NCBI GenBank assembly: GCA_947499955.1 | Contig: CANMQI010000008.1 | Span: 1-64,000, forward strand | Direction of reading: 5' to 3' | DNA: 64,000 nt | Source of the DNA: an uncultured Granulosicoccus sp. | GTDB lineage: Bacteria; Pseudomonadota; Gammaproteobacteria; Granulosicoccales; Granulosicoccaceae | In this document: piece by piece, positions 46,832 through 55,245 of the stretch | Layout: every line of letters starts with the position of its first letter | How positions within the stretch are numbered: position 1 is the first letter of the stretch | The notes under the pieces: model-generated | The model's database searches: none | The model's input: only the letters and a program-made list of their open reading frames with translations | Told to the model about the DNA's origin: nothing | Made by a program: the position numbers and the translations under genes

Positions 46832-47638
46832 ATGATCATTACTGCCGTGACCAATGAAGTTCACCCAGACATATCGCCTGATGGTTTACCCAGCATATTC
46901 GGGCGAGCGCAGAAGGCGGGTATCGATTCCTTCGAGCTACGTGTAGTCGAAGGCAAGCGTTTTCCCCTTTTCGAGGCGGATGCCTGGGATCGGCTGAAGA
47001 CACAATCAAGGAAGTTTGGCATCAACTACACGGCTGTGTCTCCAGGTCTGTTCAAGGTGCCTCTTGCCAGTGAATTGATGGCACTGCACGCAAACCACCT
47101 GTTGCCGATGAGCCTGGATCTCGCGGATGATCTGGGGGTGAAGACTCTGATCCTGTTCGGACCAACTCGCGCAGAGACTGAGCAGTCCGGCGAATTCGAT
47201 AGAGTTGTCGAATTGATCAGCAAGGCGGTGGATCAAGCGGTAGCACGTGGCTTTACCGTACAGCTCGAGAATCTCCCGGGCAGTTGGGCAGATACATCCG
47301 ATAGCTGCCTGGCCTTGCTGGACGCGGTCAATCACCCGGATTTCGGTTATGTGTGGGACACCGGCAATCTGTATGAATCCGAACAGGAACATTTTCGCGC
47401 CGGATACGAGAAGCTTAAACCCTATATCCGTAATGTCCATCTCAAGGATGGTGCTGTGGTAGACGGGAAGATGACCTGGATGCGATACGGCGAAGGTGTA
47501 ACGGATGTGAAGGGGCAGGTCGAGGCTCTGCTGGCTGACAATTATTCCGGCACATTGGTATTGGAGGCTGCGTGTCAGCCACATGAGATGGAGGATTTTC
47601 CAACATCGATTGCCTACCTGAAATCGGTTCTGGCCTGA
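46832..47638 (+). CDS. Sugar-phosphate isomerase/epimerase-like TIM barrel
   Basis: 268 residues of the xylose-isomerase-like AP-endonuclease 2 fold. Visible are FELRVVEGKRFP, TLILFGPTRAE, the metal-site Glu in VQLENLPGSW, DFGYVWDTGNLY (metal-binding Asp), NVHLKDG (metal His) and the late LVLEAACQPHEM. Such enzymes isomerise or epimerise small polyols, hydroxy acids or keto sugars with a divalent metal. AGAGG precedes the ATG. Its place between the importer and the aminotransferase-like gene suggests a role in the same catabolic route. Substrate unknown. Confidence 0.85.
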   Translation: MIITAVTNEVHPDISPDGLPSIFGRAQKAGIDSFELRVVEGKRFPLFEADAWDRLKTQSRKFGINYTAVSPGLFKVPLASELMALHANHLLPMSLDLADDLGVKTLILFGPTRAETEQSGEFDRVVELISKAVDQAVARGFTVQLENLPGSWADTSDSCLALLDAVNHPDFGYVWDTGNLYESEQEHFRAGYEKLKPYIRNVHLKDGAVVDGKMTWMRYGEGVTDVKGQVEALLADNYSGTLVLEAACQPHEMEDFPTSIAYLKSVLA

Positions 47639-47832
47639 AATCAAGGGATCGCATTGGGTAGTCATGGCATGCATGAACAGAAGTGATGCCGGCAACGATG
47701 GATGACAGCAGAAGCATCCTCGAATGCAATGACTACCCAACGAAACAATATGACGATAAGCAGTCTGTACCGTCTTGGACAGGCTGAAAAAGATGGATAC
47801 TAGTGTTTTCAATTATTTCAGAGGCCCCGTCA

Positions 47833-49092
47833 ATGAGTGATTCAATCAACGCAGAATTATTGGGTCAGATCAGAGCCAGGTTTCATCACGTCGATACCTG
47901 TCCCTATGCTGGTAGACGGGTGTATCTGGAAAATGCCGGCGGCTCACTGACGCTGAAGGCGGTAACGGCACGCAGTGCCGAGTTGGGTTCACTTCCGGAC
48001 AACGAAGGTCGGGATAACGCTGCATCCAAGGCCCTATCGGGTTTTGTCAATCAAGGCAAGGCAGATTTGACTACGTTTCTGGGCTTTGAAGGCGGTGTCG
48101 TTTTTGCTGGGGAGACGGGGTCTGAATGCATTTTTCGCATCATACGAACGGCTGCCATGCAAAGTGAATCCGGCGGGTCGATTGCCAGTTGTGCCGTTGA
48201 GCACCCTGCATCCTATAGTGCAACTCGGATATGGGCAGAGAATACCGACCGTGAACTGATCAGTATTCCGTTTGATACTGACACGGCAACCGTTACGCCT
48301 GATCATTATGCAGCGCATGTTCGTCCCGACACTCGAGTCGCAACCATCATTCACACCAGTCCGATTACCGGGATGGTGATGGATGTTCGTGGGATAACCG
48401 AGGCCATTCGCGCCATATCCCCTGAATGTCTGATCATTGTTGATGGGATACAGCACGCAGCGCATGGAACCATTGGCCTTGCAGATGTGCCGATCGATGC
48501 CTACGTGGTTTCACCCTACAAGGTCTTTTCAACCTTCAACGACGGGTTTGCCTGGGTATCCGATCGCCTGAGTATTCTGCCTCACGACCGTCTTGCGGGT
48601 AAGGCCGACAATGCCTGGGAGCTTGGAAGCCGTGACCCTTCTGCGTACGCTGCGATCACCGAAATCGTCGAATACCTTGTCTGGTTGGGTGGGCAATTCA
48701 CCAGCGAACAGAACCGCGAGGCCAGACTGAAGGCAGCAGGAGCGGTGATTGCGTGTCATGAGCATGAGCTGATTCAATTGATCCTCTCAGGACGCGATAA
48801 CTTGCCGGGTCTCGAGTCGTACGAATCGGTCCATCTTATTGGTCGGCCGGGGCAACAGAATCATGAGGGGGTCGTGTCGTTTGCGGTTGATGGAATGACT
48901 GCACAGGAAGTGGTGGCAGAATTGGCAAAGGACGATATTCGAATTCATGCGCGTGTCGATGATGCCTATTCGGGGAACATACTGCGGCCACTGAATCTGA
49001 CATCGGTTTCACGTGTGTCGCTGGGGCATTACAACAGTCAGGAAGATATCGATCTGTTCCTGAGTGCCATGGCTCGGTTGCTGTCCAGATAG
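47833..49092 (+). CDS. Class V aminotransferase-like PLP enzyme
   Basis: 419 residues from ATG 47833 (AGAGG upstream). The fold type I markers are VYLENAGGSLTLKAV at the start, FAGETGSECIFRIIR (phosphate-binding loop), IIVDGIQHAAHG with the ring-binding Asp and AYVVSPYKVFSTFND with the Schiff-base Lys230. It groups with cysteine-desulfurase-like and isopenicillin-N-epimerase-like enzymes, which remove sulfur or epimerise or transaminate amino acids. In this locus an amino acid or lactam substrate is plausible. 195 bp separate it from the isomerase gene. Confidence 0.87.
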   Translation: MSDSINAELLGQIRARFHHVDTCPYAGRRVYLENAGGSLTLKAVTARSAELGSLPDNEGRDNAASKALSGFVNQGKADLTTFLGFEGGVVFAGETGSECIFRIIRTAAMQSESGGSIASCAVEHPASYSATRIWAENTDRELISIPFDTDTATVTPDHYAAHVRPDTRVATIIHTSPITGMVMDVRGITEAIRAISPECLIIVDGIQHAAHGTIGLADVPIDAYVVSPYKVFSTFNDGFAWVSDRLSILPHDRLAGKADNAWELGSRDPSAYAAITEIVEYLVWLGGQFTSEQNREARLKAAGAVIACHEHELIQLILSGRDNLPGLESYESVHLIGRPGQQNHEGVVSFAVDGMTAQEVVAELAKDDIRIHARVDDAYSGNILRPLNLTSVSRVSLGHYNSQEDIDLFLSAMARLLSR

Positions 49093-49439
49093 AGCTGTAC
49101 AACTTCATGAGGCACGGCGTGTTATTTGCCGTTCTTGCCCTGAATTACAGGTTGTTGAGCATGTCTGAAGTCTGTCATCGGAAAATGCTCTGACATCATC
49201 AAGCAGCTTCAAATGCTAGTCTGGAATCAACTTGCAAAGCTCGTGTCAGGGCCAGGAAACAGCGTACTTCATGTTGATCGACTCACACCTGTTTATCGGC
49301 GAAAGCACCAATCTTGATATGGGGAATATCGTTGACTGTCGTATTCATCGGTCAGGAAGTGTCGCTTGCTCAGTACGGACTTCCAAGGGTGTGCAGCCGA
49401 AAATGGATGCCTTGAGCATCTGTCTTGCAGCGAGGATCC
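49093..49439. other. Intergenic stretch upstream of pxpB
   Basis: About 350 bp without a supported gene. A promoter for the pxp genes could be here; no clear hairpin, operator or riboswitch is visible. Confidence 0.4.
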
Positions 49440-50093
49440 ATGACTGATTCCAGACTTTCCATGATAGGCAGTCGCGCCATATTGTTTCAGGCTGCGTGTC
49501 CGTTCGACCTGACGCATCAGGAGCGCTTCTGGGCGATTGCGGATGAAGCGTCGGCTTGGCCGGGAGTCCGTGAGGCCGTGCCAGGCATGACCAATGTCAC
49601 CTTGCTTCTTGATGCAGTTCCCGAGAACTTTGCGCAACTTGAAAAACGATTGAAAGGTCTGTGGCAAAGCGGTATTAGAAAGCAGATCGATGGCAGATTG
49701 CTGGAAGTAGACATAAGCTATGGTGGCGAAGGCGGCCCTCACCTCAAGGAAGTGGCGCAGACCCTTGGCCAGTCTGTTGATGAGATTGTTCGTCTGCATA
49801 GTGCACCGGACTATGTGGTGTTCGCCGTTGGTAGCCATGCAGGGTATTGTTATCTGGGAGGGCTGGATCCCGCACTTGAAACGGCTCGCCGCAAGGTTCC
49901 CTTGACCTCCTTGCCACGTGGATCATTGTCGATGGCCGGTCTGCAAACCGGAATTTCTGCATCGGCAGGTCCCAGTGGGTGGAACACGCTGGGATGTGCG
50001 GATGTCGAGTTCTTCGATCCCTTTCGCGACCCGGCTTCCCTGCTGCAGCCAGGCGATCGCATTCGCTTCATACCGACTCGGGTGATTGCATGA
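49440..50093 (+). CDS. pxpB: 5-oxoprolinase subunit B (KipI-like)
   Basis: 217 residues from ATG 49440 (GAGGATCC just before). It has the AHS1/KipI layout: LTHQERFWAIADEASAWPGV, VPGMTNVTLLLD, VDISYGGEGGPHLKEVAQTL, FAVGSHAGYCYLGGLDP and the conserved RRKVPLTSLPRGSLSMAG with AGPSGWNTLG. With PxpA and PxpC it forms the ATP-dependent 5-oxoprolinase that opens pyroglutamate to glutamate. It overlaps pxpC by 4 bp. Related proteins also serve in urea carboxylase/allophanate hydrolase systems, so the substrate may be a different lactam or amide. Confidence 0.92.
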   Translation: MTDSRLSMIGSRAILFQAACPFDLTHQERFWAIADEASAWPGVREAVPGMTNVTLLLDAVPENFAQLEKRLKGLWQSGIRKQIDGRLLEVDISYGGEGGPHLKEVAQTLGQSVDEIVRLHSAPDYVVFAVGSHAGYCYLGGLDPALETARRKVPLTSLPRGSLSMAGLQTGISASAGPSGWNTLGCADVEFFDPFRDPASLLQPGDRIRFIPTRVIA

Positions 50094-51067
50094 TCGAGAT
50101 ACTCTCGATACCCCCCCTCGCCACAGTGCAGGATCTTGGTCGGCATGGTCATTGGTTCGAGGGGCTTGGGCAGGCTGGCGTCATGGATGGTCTGTCTCAC
50201 AGGATTGCCAACCTGTTGCTCGACAATGAAGAGTCGGCTGCGACGGTTGAGATCCCGTTGACGCCCGCACGCTTCTGCTTCCGTACGGAACAGGCCTTTG
50301 CAATTGCCGGTGCCGTATGTGGTGCTCGCCTCGATGATCGGCAGCTACCTGCTATCTGGGCAGGCGTTGCCGCCGAGGGACAGATACTCGAACTGAGAGG
50401 AATTGCTCGAGGTGCGCGGGTCTATCTGGCCGTCCCCGGTGGAGTCGATGTGCCTTTGGTCATGGAGTCAAGAAGTACTCAGTTGCGGGAAGGGTTCGGC
50501 GGCCATGAAGGTCGTGTACTGGCAGCAGGGGATTGTATCGAACCCATCGATGACACCTGGTGCACCTTGCCGGCAAGTGGATTCAATGTGGGACTTCCGC
50601 CGCTGGGACGCGCCATCGACAGTGAAGTCGAGGTCAGGGTTTTACCGTCTGCAGAACACGACAATTTTTCGATTCGTAGCCAGAAGGCGTTCTGGTCTAC
50701 ACCGTACCAAGTGACTCGCTTGTGCAATCGCCAGGGCTATCGTCTGGAAGGCGAGGAGCTGCTGTGGGAGAGTGATGTAGAACTACGATCTCACGGCATC
50801 GTTCCGGGTATCGTGCAAGTGCCTGGCAATGGTCAGCCGATTATTCAGCTGGCGGACTCTGCAACCATGGGCGGCTACCCGGCAATCGGTGCTGTCATCG
50901 AGCCCGATCTATGGCGTATCGGACAGGCTCGACCGGGTCAGTATCTGCGTTTCGTGCAGGTCGATATTCACCAGGCACTTGAAGCTGAGAGTGAACGACA
51001 GGACTACCTTGCTTCTCTGACAACATCCCTTGTGCAGACGCGCGAATTACTCAGGAGCTGGAGCTAG
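50090..51067 (+). CDS. pxpC: 5-oxoprolinase subunit C (AHS2 domain)
   Basis: 325 residues from ATG 50090, overlapping the pxpB stop. AHS2-domain markers: PPLATVQDLGRHGHWFEGLG at the start, VYLAVPGGVDVPLVMESRST, GYRLEGEELLWESDVELRSH, GIVPGIVQVPGNGQPIIQLA and DSATMGGYPAIGAV. The PxpB/PxpC complex activates the substrate for ATP-dependent ring opening. It overlaps the next gene's GTG by one base, so the four genes are translationally linked. Confidence 0.94.
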   Translation: MIEILSIPPLATVQDLGRHGHWFEGLGQAGVMDGLSHRIANLLLDNEESAATVEIPLTPARFCFRTEQAFAIAGAVCGARLDDRQLPAIWAGVAAEGQILELRGIARGARVYLAVPGGVDVPLVMESRSTQLREGFGGHEGRVLAAGDCIEPIDDTWCTLPASGFNVGLPPLGRAIDSEVEVRVLPSAEHDNFSIRSQKAFWSTPYQVTRLCNRQGYRLEGEELLWESDVELRSHGIVPGIVQVPGNGQPIIQLADSATMGGYPAIGAVIEPDLWRIGQARPGQYLRFVQVDIHQALEAESERQDYLASLTTSLVQTRELLRSWS

Positions 51068-51504
51068 TGTTCAAGCGTGGTGAGCTCAAGCAGTTGATTG
51101 TGGCCATGCGAACCAGCGGTGTCACGACTCTGGAGGTCAAGAGGCAGCGACAAAGTCTGCGACTTGTATTGAATCCCGGGCCCTCATCGCATCCGCTGTC
51201 CCAGGAGGCATCGTTATTGACAGCTGGGGATTCGAGTACGGACGAAGCGCCGGACGCGATATTCGATACGGCGACAAGTCCGACGATTGGCACGTTTCTC
51301 AGTCGAGGCCTGGATGACGGACTTCGCCCGATTGACGTCGGTATGCACGTCGCGGCTGGAGAGGTACTCGGATATATCTGTCATGGCCCTCTCAGAACCG
51401 TCGTAAGCGCACCCGTCAGCGGGATGCTCTGTGATCAGGAAACGCAGGATGGGGATGCTCTGGGTATGGGAGACATCGTGTTCAAACTGAAGGTAACGAC
51501 ATGA
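51067..51504 (+). CDS. BCCP-like protein without biotinylation lysine
   Basis: 145 residues from GTG 51067. The N-terminal 35 residues (LKQLIVAMRTSGVTTLEVKR) and a disordered middle match acetyl-CoA carboxylase biotin carrier proteins, and residues 72-143 fit the biotinyl/lipoyl fold (GTFLSR, IDVGMHVAAGEVLGYI, VSAPVSGML, DIVFKLKV). The hairpin turn that normally reads EAMKM or EAMKL reads CHGPL instead: aligned without gaps, Pro108 stands where the biotinylated Lys would be. It cannot carry biotin there. No accC is present. It sits inside the pxpB-C-A unit with overlaps on both sides, so it probably has become a structural or regulatory part of the PxpABC complex. Confidence 0.8.
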   Translation: MFKRGELKQLIVAMRTSGVTTLEVKRQRQSLRLVLNPGPSSHPLSQEASLLTAGDSSTDEAPDAIFDTATSPTIGTFLSRGLDDGLRPIDVGMHVAAGEVLGYICHGPLRTVVSAPVSGMLCDQETQDGDALGMGDIVFKLKVTT

Positions 51505-52280
51505 AAGTAGATATCAATGCGGACCTTGGTGAAGGCTATGGTCCTTACACGATTGCTGATGACTACGCGATGATGGCCAATATCAGCTCGGCCAACGTAG
51601 CCTGTGGTTATCACGCGGGTGATCCGGTAATCATGGATCGCACTATCAGACAGGCAAAGGAATACGGTGTCGATCTCGGTGCGCATGTGAGCTTTCCTGA
51701 TCGCATGGGCTTCGGGCGACGCAGGATCGACATGGCACTGCTGGAACTCGAAACGCATGTCCTTTATCAGCTAGGTGCCCTGGACGGACTGGCGCGTCGT
51801 GTAGGTCACCGCATCACGCATATGAACCCACATGGAGCCTTGGGCAATCTGGCCAGTGCGGATCGAGAGACTGCAGAAGCGCTGGCAAGGGCCACTCTCG
51901 ACTTCGATCCCGATATTGCCTTTCTGGTTCTTCCCGGTAGTGCATTGGAAGCGGCCGCTACCGAGCAGGGTGGTCGATGTGTTCGATTGTTTCTGGCAGA
52001 CCGTGGTTACCTGGCCAATGGGCAGCTAGCCCCTCGCACACAGGCAGGAGCGTTGATACGAGACCCCGAAAAAGTGGTCGAGCGTGTCCTCAGGGTCATG
52101 GAAACCAGCGAGATCGACACCGTCGACGGCGTTGTCATTCCCATGCCGGTTCAATCGATCCTTGTGCATTCGGATACCGAAGGAGCCGTAGAACTCAGCC
52201 TCCGCATCAAGCGGGGAATTATCGAACGCGGCGGTGAAATCATGTCGCTGTCAAACCAGTATCAAAGCGTCAAAACGTAG
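51501..52280 (+). CDS. pxpA: 5-oxoprolinase subunit A (LamB/YcsF)
   Basis: 259 residues. The YcsF family signature is VDINADLGEGYGPY at the start, then SSANVACGYHAGDPVIMDRT (metal-binding His), GVDLGAHVSFPDRMGFGRR, THMNPHGALGNLA and LADRGYLANGQLAPRTQAGA. PxpA is the catalytic hydrolase-like subunit of the PxpABC 5-oxoprolinase. Overlaps the BCCP-like gene by 4 bp (ATGA). Confidence 0.95.
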   Translation: MKVDINADLGEGYGPYTIADDYAMMANISSANVACGYHAGDPVIMDRTIRQAKEYGVDLGAHVSFPDRMGFGRRRIDMALLELETHVLYQLGALDGLARRVGHRITHMNPHGALGNLASADRETAEALARATLDFDPDIAFLVLPGSALEAAATEQGGRCVRLFLADRGYLANGQLAPRTQAGALIRDPEKVVERVLRVMETSEIDTVDGVVIPMPVQSILVHSDTEGAVELSLRIKRGIIERGGEIMSLSNQYQSVKT

Positions 52281-52297
52281 ACTCAAGGATAAATAAA

Positions 52298-53071
52298 ATG
52301 ACTATTTCTGATTACAGCGTTGCTCTTGTAACCGGTGCATCCGGTGGCATGGGGCGTGCCATCGCGGAGCGACTCCGTGAGAAAGGCATCACGGTGCATG
52401 GTCTGGCACGCAGTGCGGACAAGTTGCAGGAAGTTGCCGACGCCTGCGGGATCATTCCACATGCTGTCGATGTGACCGATACGGATCAGCTGGCCGAGCT
52501 ACTGAAGGATCTGGAGATCGATATCCTGGTCAACAATGCCGGAGTCTCGCGGCCAGGAAGTCTGCTTGGCTCTAATGCCTTTGACATTGATGAGCAGATC
52601 GATGTAAACCTGCGTGCAGGCCTTCAGCTTTGCCGCCTTCTTCTACCTGGCATGATGAAGCGGGATCGTGGACACATCATCAATATCACTTCAATGGCGG
52701 GCCATTACGAATTCGGCGGTCATATTGCCTACCATGCATCCAAGGCCGCCATGCACACGGTTTCTCGTCAATTACGTGTTGACGCGTTTGGCCGTCGCGT
52801 CAGGGTTACGGAGATCAGTCCGGGCCGGACGGAAACCGACATATTTGCTCATGTCGAGAAAATCGACCCTGCAGAGGCCAAACGCAAGTACTTCGAAGGG
52901 TTCGAGATGCCACAACCTTCCGATATCGCCGACGCCGTGGACTACGCCGTCAGCGCTCCCCAGTATGTGAATATCGGGATGATTGAATTGCTGCCAACCC
53001 TGCAGGTTCCAGGTGGTCTGCGTACTGGCAAGCGTGTCGGTGACGAGGTCATTCTGACCGGCAACAAGTAG
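52298..53071 (+). CDS. Short-chain dehydrogenase/reductase
   Basis: 257 residues, classical SDR. The cofactor motif is TGASGGMGRAIAE, followed by NNAGVS, the catalytic Ser in NITSMAGHYEF and YHASKAAMH (Tyr-xxx-Lys). The acceptor at the end of the second strand (LARSADKL) suggests NADP(H). AAGGAT precedes the ATG 18 bp after pxpA, so it is the last gene of that unit. The end resembles the YdfG-type serine/hydroxy-acid dehydrogenases. It may reduce or oxidise a product of the pathway; substrate unknown. Confidence 0.9.
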   Translation: MTISDYSVALVTGASGGMGRAIAERLREKGITVHGLARSADKLQEVADACGIIPHAVDVTDTDQLAELLKDLEIDILVNNAGVSRPGSLLGSNAFDIDEQIDVNLRAGLQLCRLLLPGMMKRDRGHIINITSMAGHYEFGGHIAYHASKAAMHTVSRQLRVDAFGRRVRVTEISPGRTETDIFAHVEKIDPAEAKRKYFEGFEMPQPSDIADAVDYAVSAPQYVNIGMIELLPTLQVPGGLRTGKRVGDEVILTGNK

Positions 53072-53184
53072 TCACTGCCTGGTGCGTATCATCTGGTGCG
53101 CATCGGGGAAATTCAGTTCAGCTGCGTAGCACTTTTCCGCCTTGGCCCTATAGAGGCATGCCACCATACAAAGACGGCAGATGA

Positions 53185-53208
53185 CAGACTGGCCCTGCCG
53201 CCAGTCTG
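53185..53208. terminator. Hairpin between convergent operons
   Basis: CAGACTGGC, loop CCTGCC, GCCAGTCTG: a perfect 9-bp stem in the 225-bp gap between the SDR gene and the end of the TRAP operon. Suited to bidirectional termination; no U-tract on either side. Confidence 0.65.
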
Positions 53209-53296
53209 CGATCCTCCCGACAAGCAATAATCCAGTCGGTTATTCCTTCTGATACACCATCATGGGTTGAATGCCGTTTGCGGCTCACCGCCCGGA

Positions 53297-54601
53297 CTAT
53301 CCCAGCATCAGGTCCGGCAGAAACGTGACGATACCGGGGAAGATGGCCAGTAGCAGTACAAAGGCGATCATGATGGCGAGAAACGGGAATGTGACCCTCG
53401 CGATATAGCTGGTGCTGCGACCGGTGATGTTCTGAATGACAGCGAAGTTGAATGCCACCGGCGGGGTAATCTGCGCCATCTCCACGACCAGGACCATGAA
53501 AATGCCGAACCAGACCTTGTCGAATCCGGCGGCTTCAACCAGCGGCAATACGACGGGCAGGGTGGTGGCAATCATCGAGAACCCTTCCAACGCGGTGCCC
53601 AGAACCAGGTAGATGGCAACAAGCACCATGATAAGCAGCAGTGGAGACAGATCCCAGGCCGTTACGGCGTTGGCCACTGCAGCAGGAATGCCAAGCGTGG
53701 ATGTGACGTTGCCGAGTACCGAGGCTCCGAGGATGATGATGCCCATGACCGAACAGGTCTGAACCGCGCCAAGCAGCACGTCACGCAGTTCCTTGAGACC
53801 GAGCACACCCTGAGACAGTGACACCAGGAAGGCGCCGAGTACGCCGAGCGCGGCAGCCTCCGATGGTGTTGCAATGCCTCCGTACATCGAGCCCAGAACA
53901 CACACAATCAGAAACAGCGTTGGCGCAAGGTCTTTCAGGGCTGCCAGGCGTTGACGCAATGGCATGTGGCGCATCGCCCGTTCCGACTCGGGAACGAAGT
54001 CCGGTCGTTGTGTTGTGCGGATCATGATGAACAGTCCGAAGGCCGACGCCAGCAACAGTCCCGGTATGAATCCTGCGGTGAACAGGCGCAGCACGGATTC
54101 ATTGGCAAGAACGCCGTACATGATCATCACGGTCGACGGAGGAATCAGGAAGCCCAGCGTTCCGGCACCGGCCAGGCTGCCGATTGCGATGTCAGGCGAA
54201 TAGCCACGATCGAGCAGTTCTCTCAAGGTCATTCGCCCCACCACCTGAGTGGTTGCAGCCGAGGATCCCGAGATGGAGGCAAAGATCGAACAGCCAACGA
54301 TATTGACATGTAGCAAGCGGCCGGGGAGCAGGCCAGCCCAAGGCGCGAGTCCCGTGAACAGGGATTCGGACAGCCGCGTACGAAACAGGAATTCCCCCAT
54401 CAGGATGAACAACGGCAAGGCCACCAGGTCTGGTGTTGTCAGGATGTTGTAGACGTATTGTGGAAACAGGCGGTCAACAGGCAGGTTGGTGAAGAACAAC
54501 GCCAGAAAAAGTGCCGTCGACAACAGTGCAATGCCGATCCACGCTCCGGCTGCGAGCGTCCCGAACAGGAGCCCGAACAGGCTGGTGATTATCGCGCTCA
54601 T
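53297..54601 (-). CDS. dctM: TRAP transporter large permease (DctM-like)
   Basis: 434 residues with 12 or so membrane helices. Family landmarks: FILMGEFLFRTRLSESLFTG, ISGSSAATTQVVGRMTL, GAGTLGFLIPPSTVMIMYGV and the late VEMAQITPPVAFNFAVIQNI. It is the Na+-coupled membrane core of a TRAP importer for organic acids or amino-acid-like anions. Third gene of the dctP-dctQ-dctM unit, 46 bp after dctQ. Confidence 0.94.
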   Translation of the reverse strand: MSAIITSLFGLLFGTLAAGAWIGIALLSTALFLALFFTNLPVDRLFPQYVYNILTTPDLVALPLFILMGEFLFRTRLSESLFTGLAPWAGLLPGRLLHVNIVGCSIFASISGSSAATTQVVGRMTLRELLDRGYSPDIAIGSLAGAGTLGFLIPPSTVMIMYGVLANESVLRLFTAGFIPGLLLASAFGLFIMIRTTQRPDFVPESERAMRHMPLRQRLAALKDLAPTLFLIVCVLGSMYGGIATPSEAAALGVLGAFLVSLSQGVLGLKELRDVLLGAVQTCSVMGIIILGASVLGNVTSTLGIPAAVANAVTAWDLSPLLLIMVLVAIYLVLGTALEGFSMIATTLPVVLPLVEAAGFDKVWFGIFMVLVVEMAQITPPVAFNFAVIQNITGRSTSYIARVTFPFLAIMIAFVLLLAIFPGIVTFLPDLMLG

Positions 54602-54647
54602 GAAGCAGTACTAACCTTTCGAAAGAGGATCATGGGAGAAGGGAACA

Positions 54648-55235
54648 CTAGTCAATCGACGATATGACACCGAGTTCCGGCTTGTTGAGCGTGCCGCTGG
54701 CAATACCGGTCATGAGTCGTGCAATCATCTGGAATGCCAGAACAGCCAGGCCGATCGTCAGTACGAGTTGGGGGATCCAGAGAGGCGTATAGCTGTCTTG
54801 CGATACCTCTCCATAACCGTAGGTGCGCATCGTGAATTGCGCCATGCCTACTGTCAGGAACACTGTGACGCCCGATCCCAACGCACTGGCAAACAGCTCC
54901 AGAGTGCGGGCAAGCCGGTGTTTTCCGACGGACAACAGAACCTCGACTCTGAGTTGTAGCCCGGCTCGTAGTGTCAATCCTGCGCCGAGTAAAAAGGCTG
55001 CGCCCATGAGGTAGGCGCTGTATTCCCAGCCGACACCAGTGCCAGAGGGAATCGTCGGGAAGTGACGACTGATAAATGCCAGCAAGGTGTCGGTAAGTAC
55101 CAGAATGGTCAACGATGCAATGCACAGCCCGGCAAGCCAGGCTGCAGCAATGGACACTACATCTGCGGCCCCTTGCAGGGCCGCCGCGAATCTGGAAAAA
55201 CCTCGAATGTCTTCCGATTCAGTCAGAGTCGACAT
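54648..55235 (-). CDS. dctQ: TRAP transporter small permease (DctQ-like)
   Basis: 195 residues from ATG 55235 (a TTG 9 bp upstream is possible). Four membrane helices; the DctQ landmarks are GVGWEYSAYLMGAAFLLGAG and LRAGLQLRVEVLL. It bridges the binding protein and the large permease. It follows dctP by 10 bp. Confidence 0.9.
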   Translation of the reverse strand: MSTLTESEDIRGFSRFAAALQGAADVVSIAAAWLAGLCIASLTILVLTDTLLAFISRHFPTIPSGTGVGWEYSAYLMGAAFLLGAGLTLRAGLQLRVEVLLSVGKHRLARTLELFASALGSGVTVFLTVGMAQFTMRTYGYGEVSQDSYTPLWIPQLVLTIGLAVLAFQMIARLMTGIASGTLNKPELGVISSID

Positions 55236-55245
55236 GTCTTTCAAT

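Noticed and set aside
49232..49447. Small plus-strand frame of 71 codons before pxpB
   Set aside because: No ribosome site, no family resemblance, and it overlaps the better-supported pxpB start.
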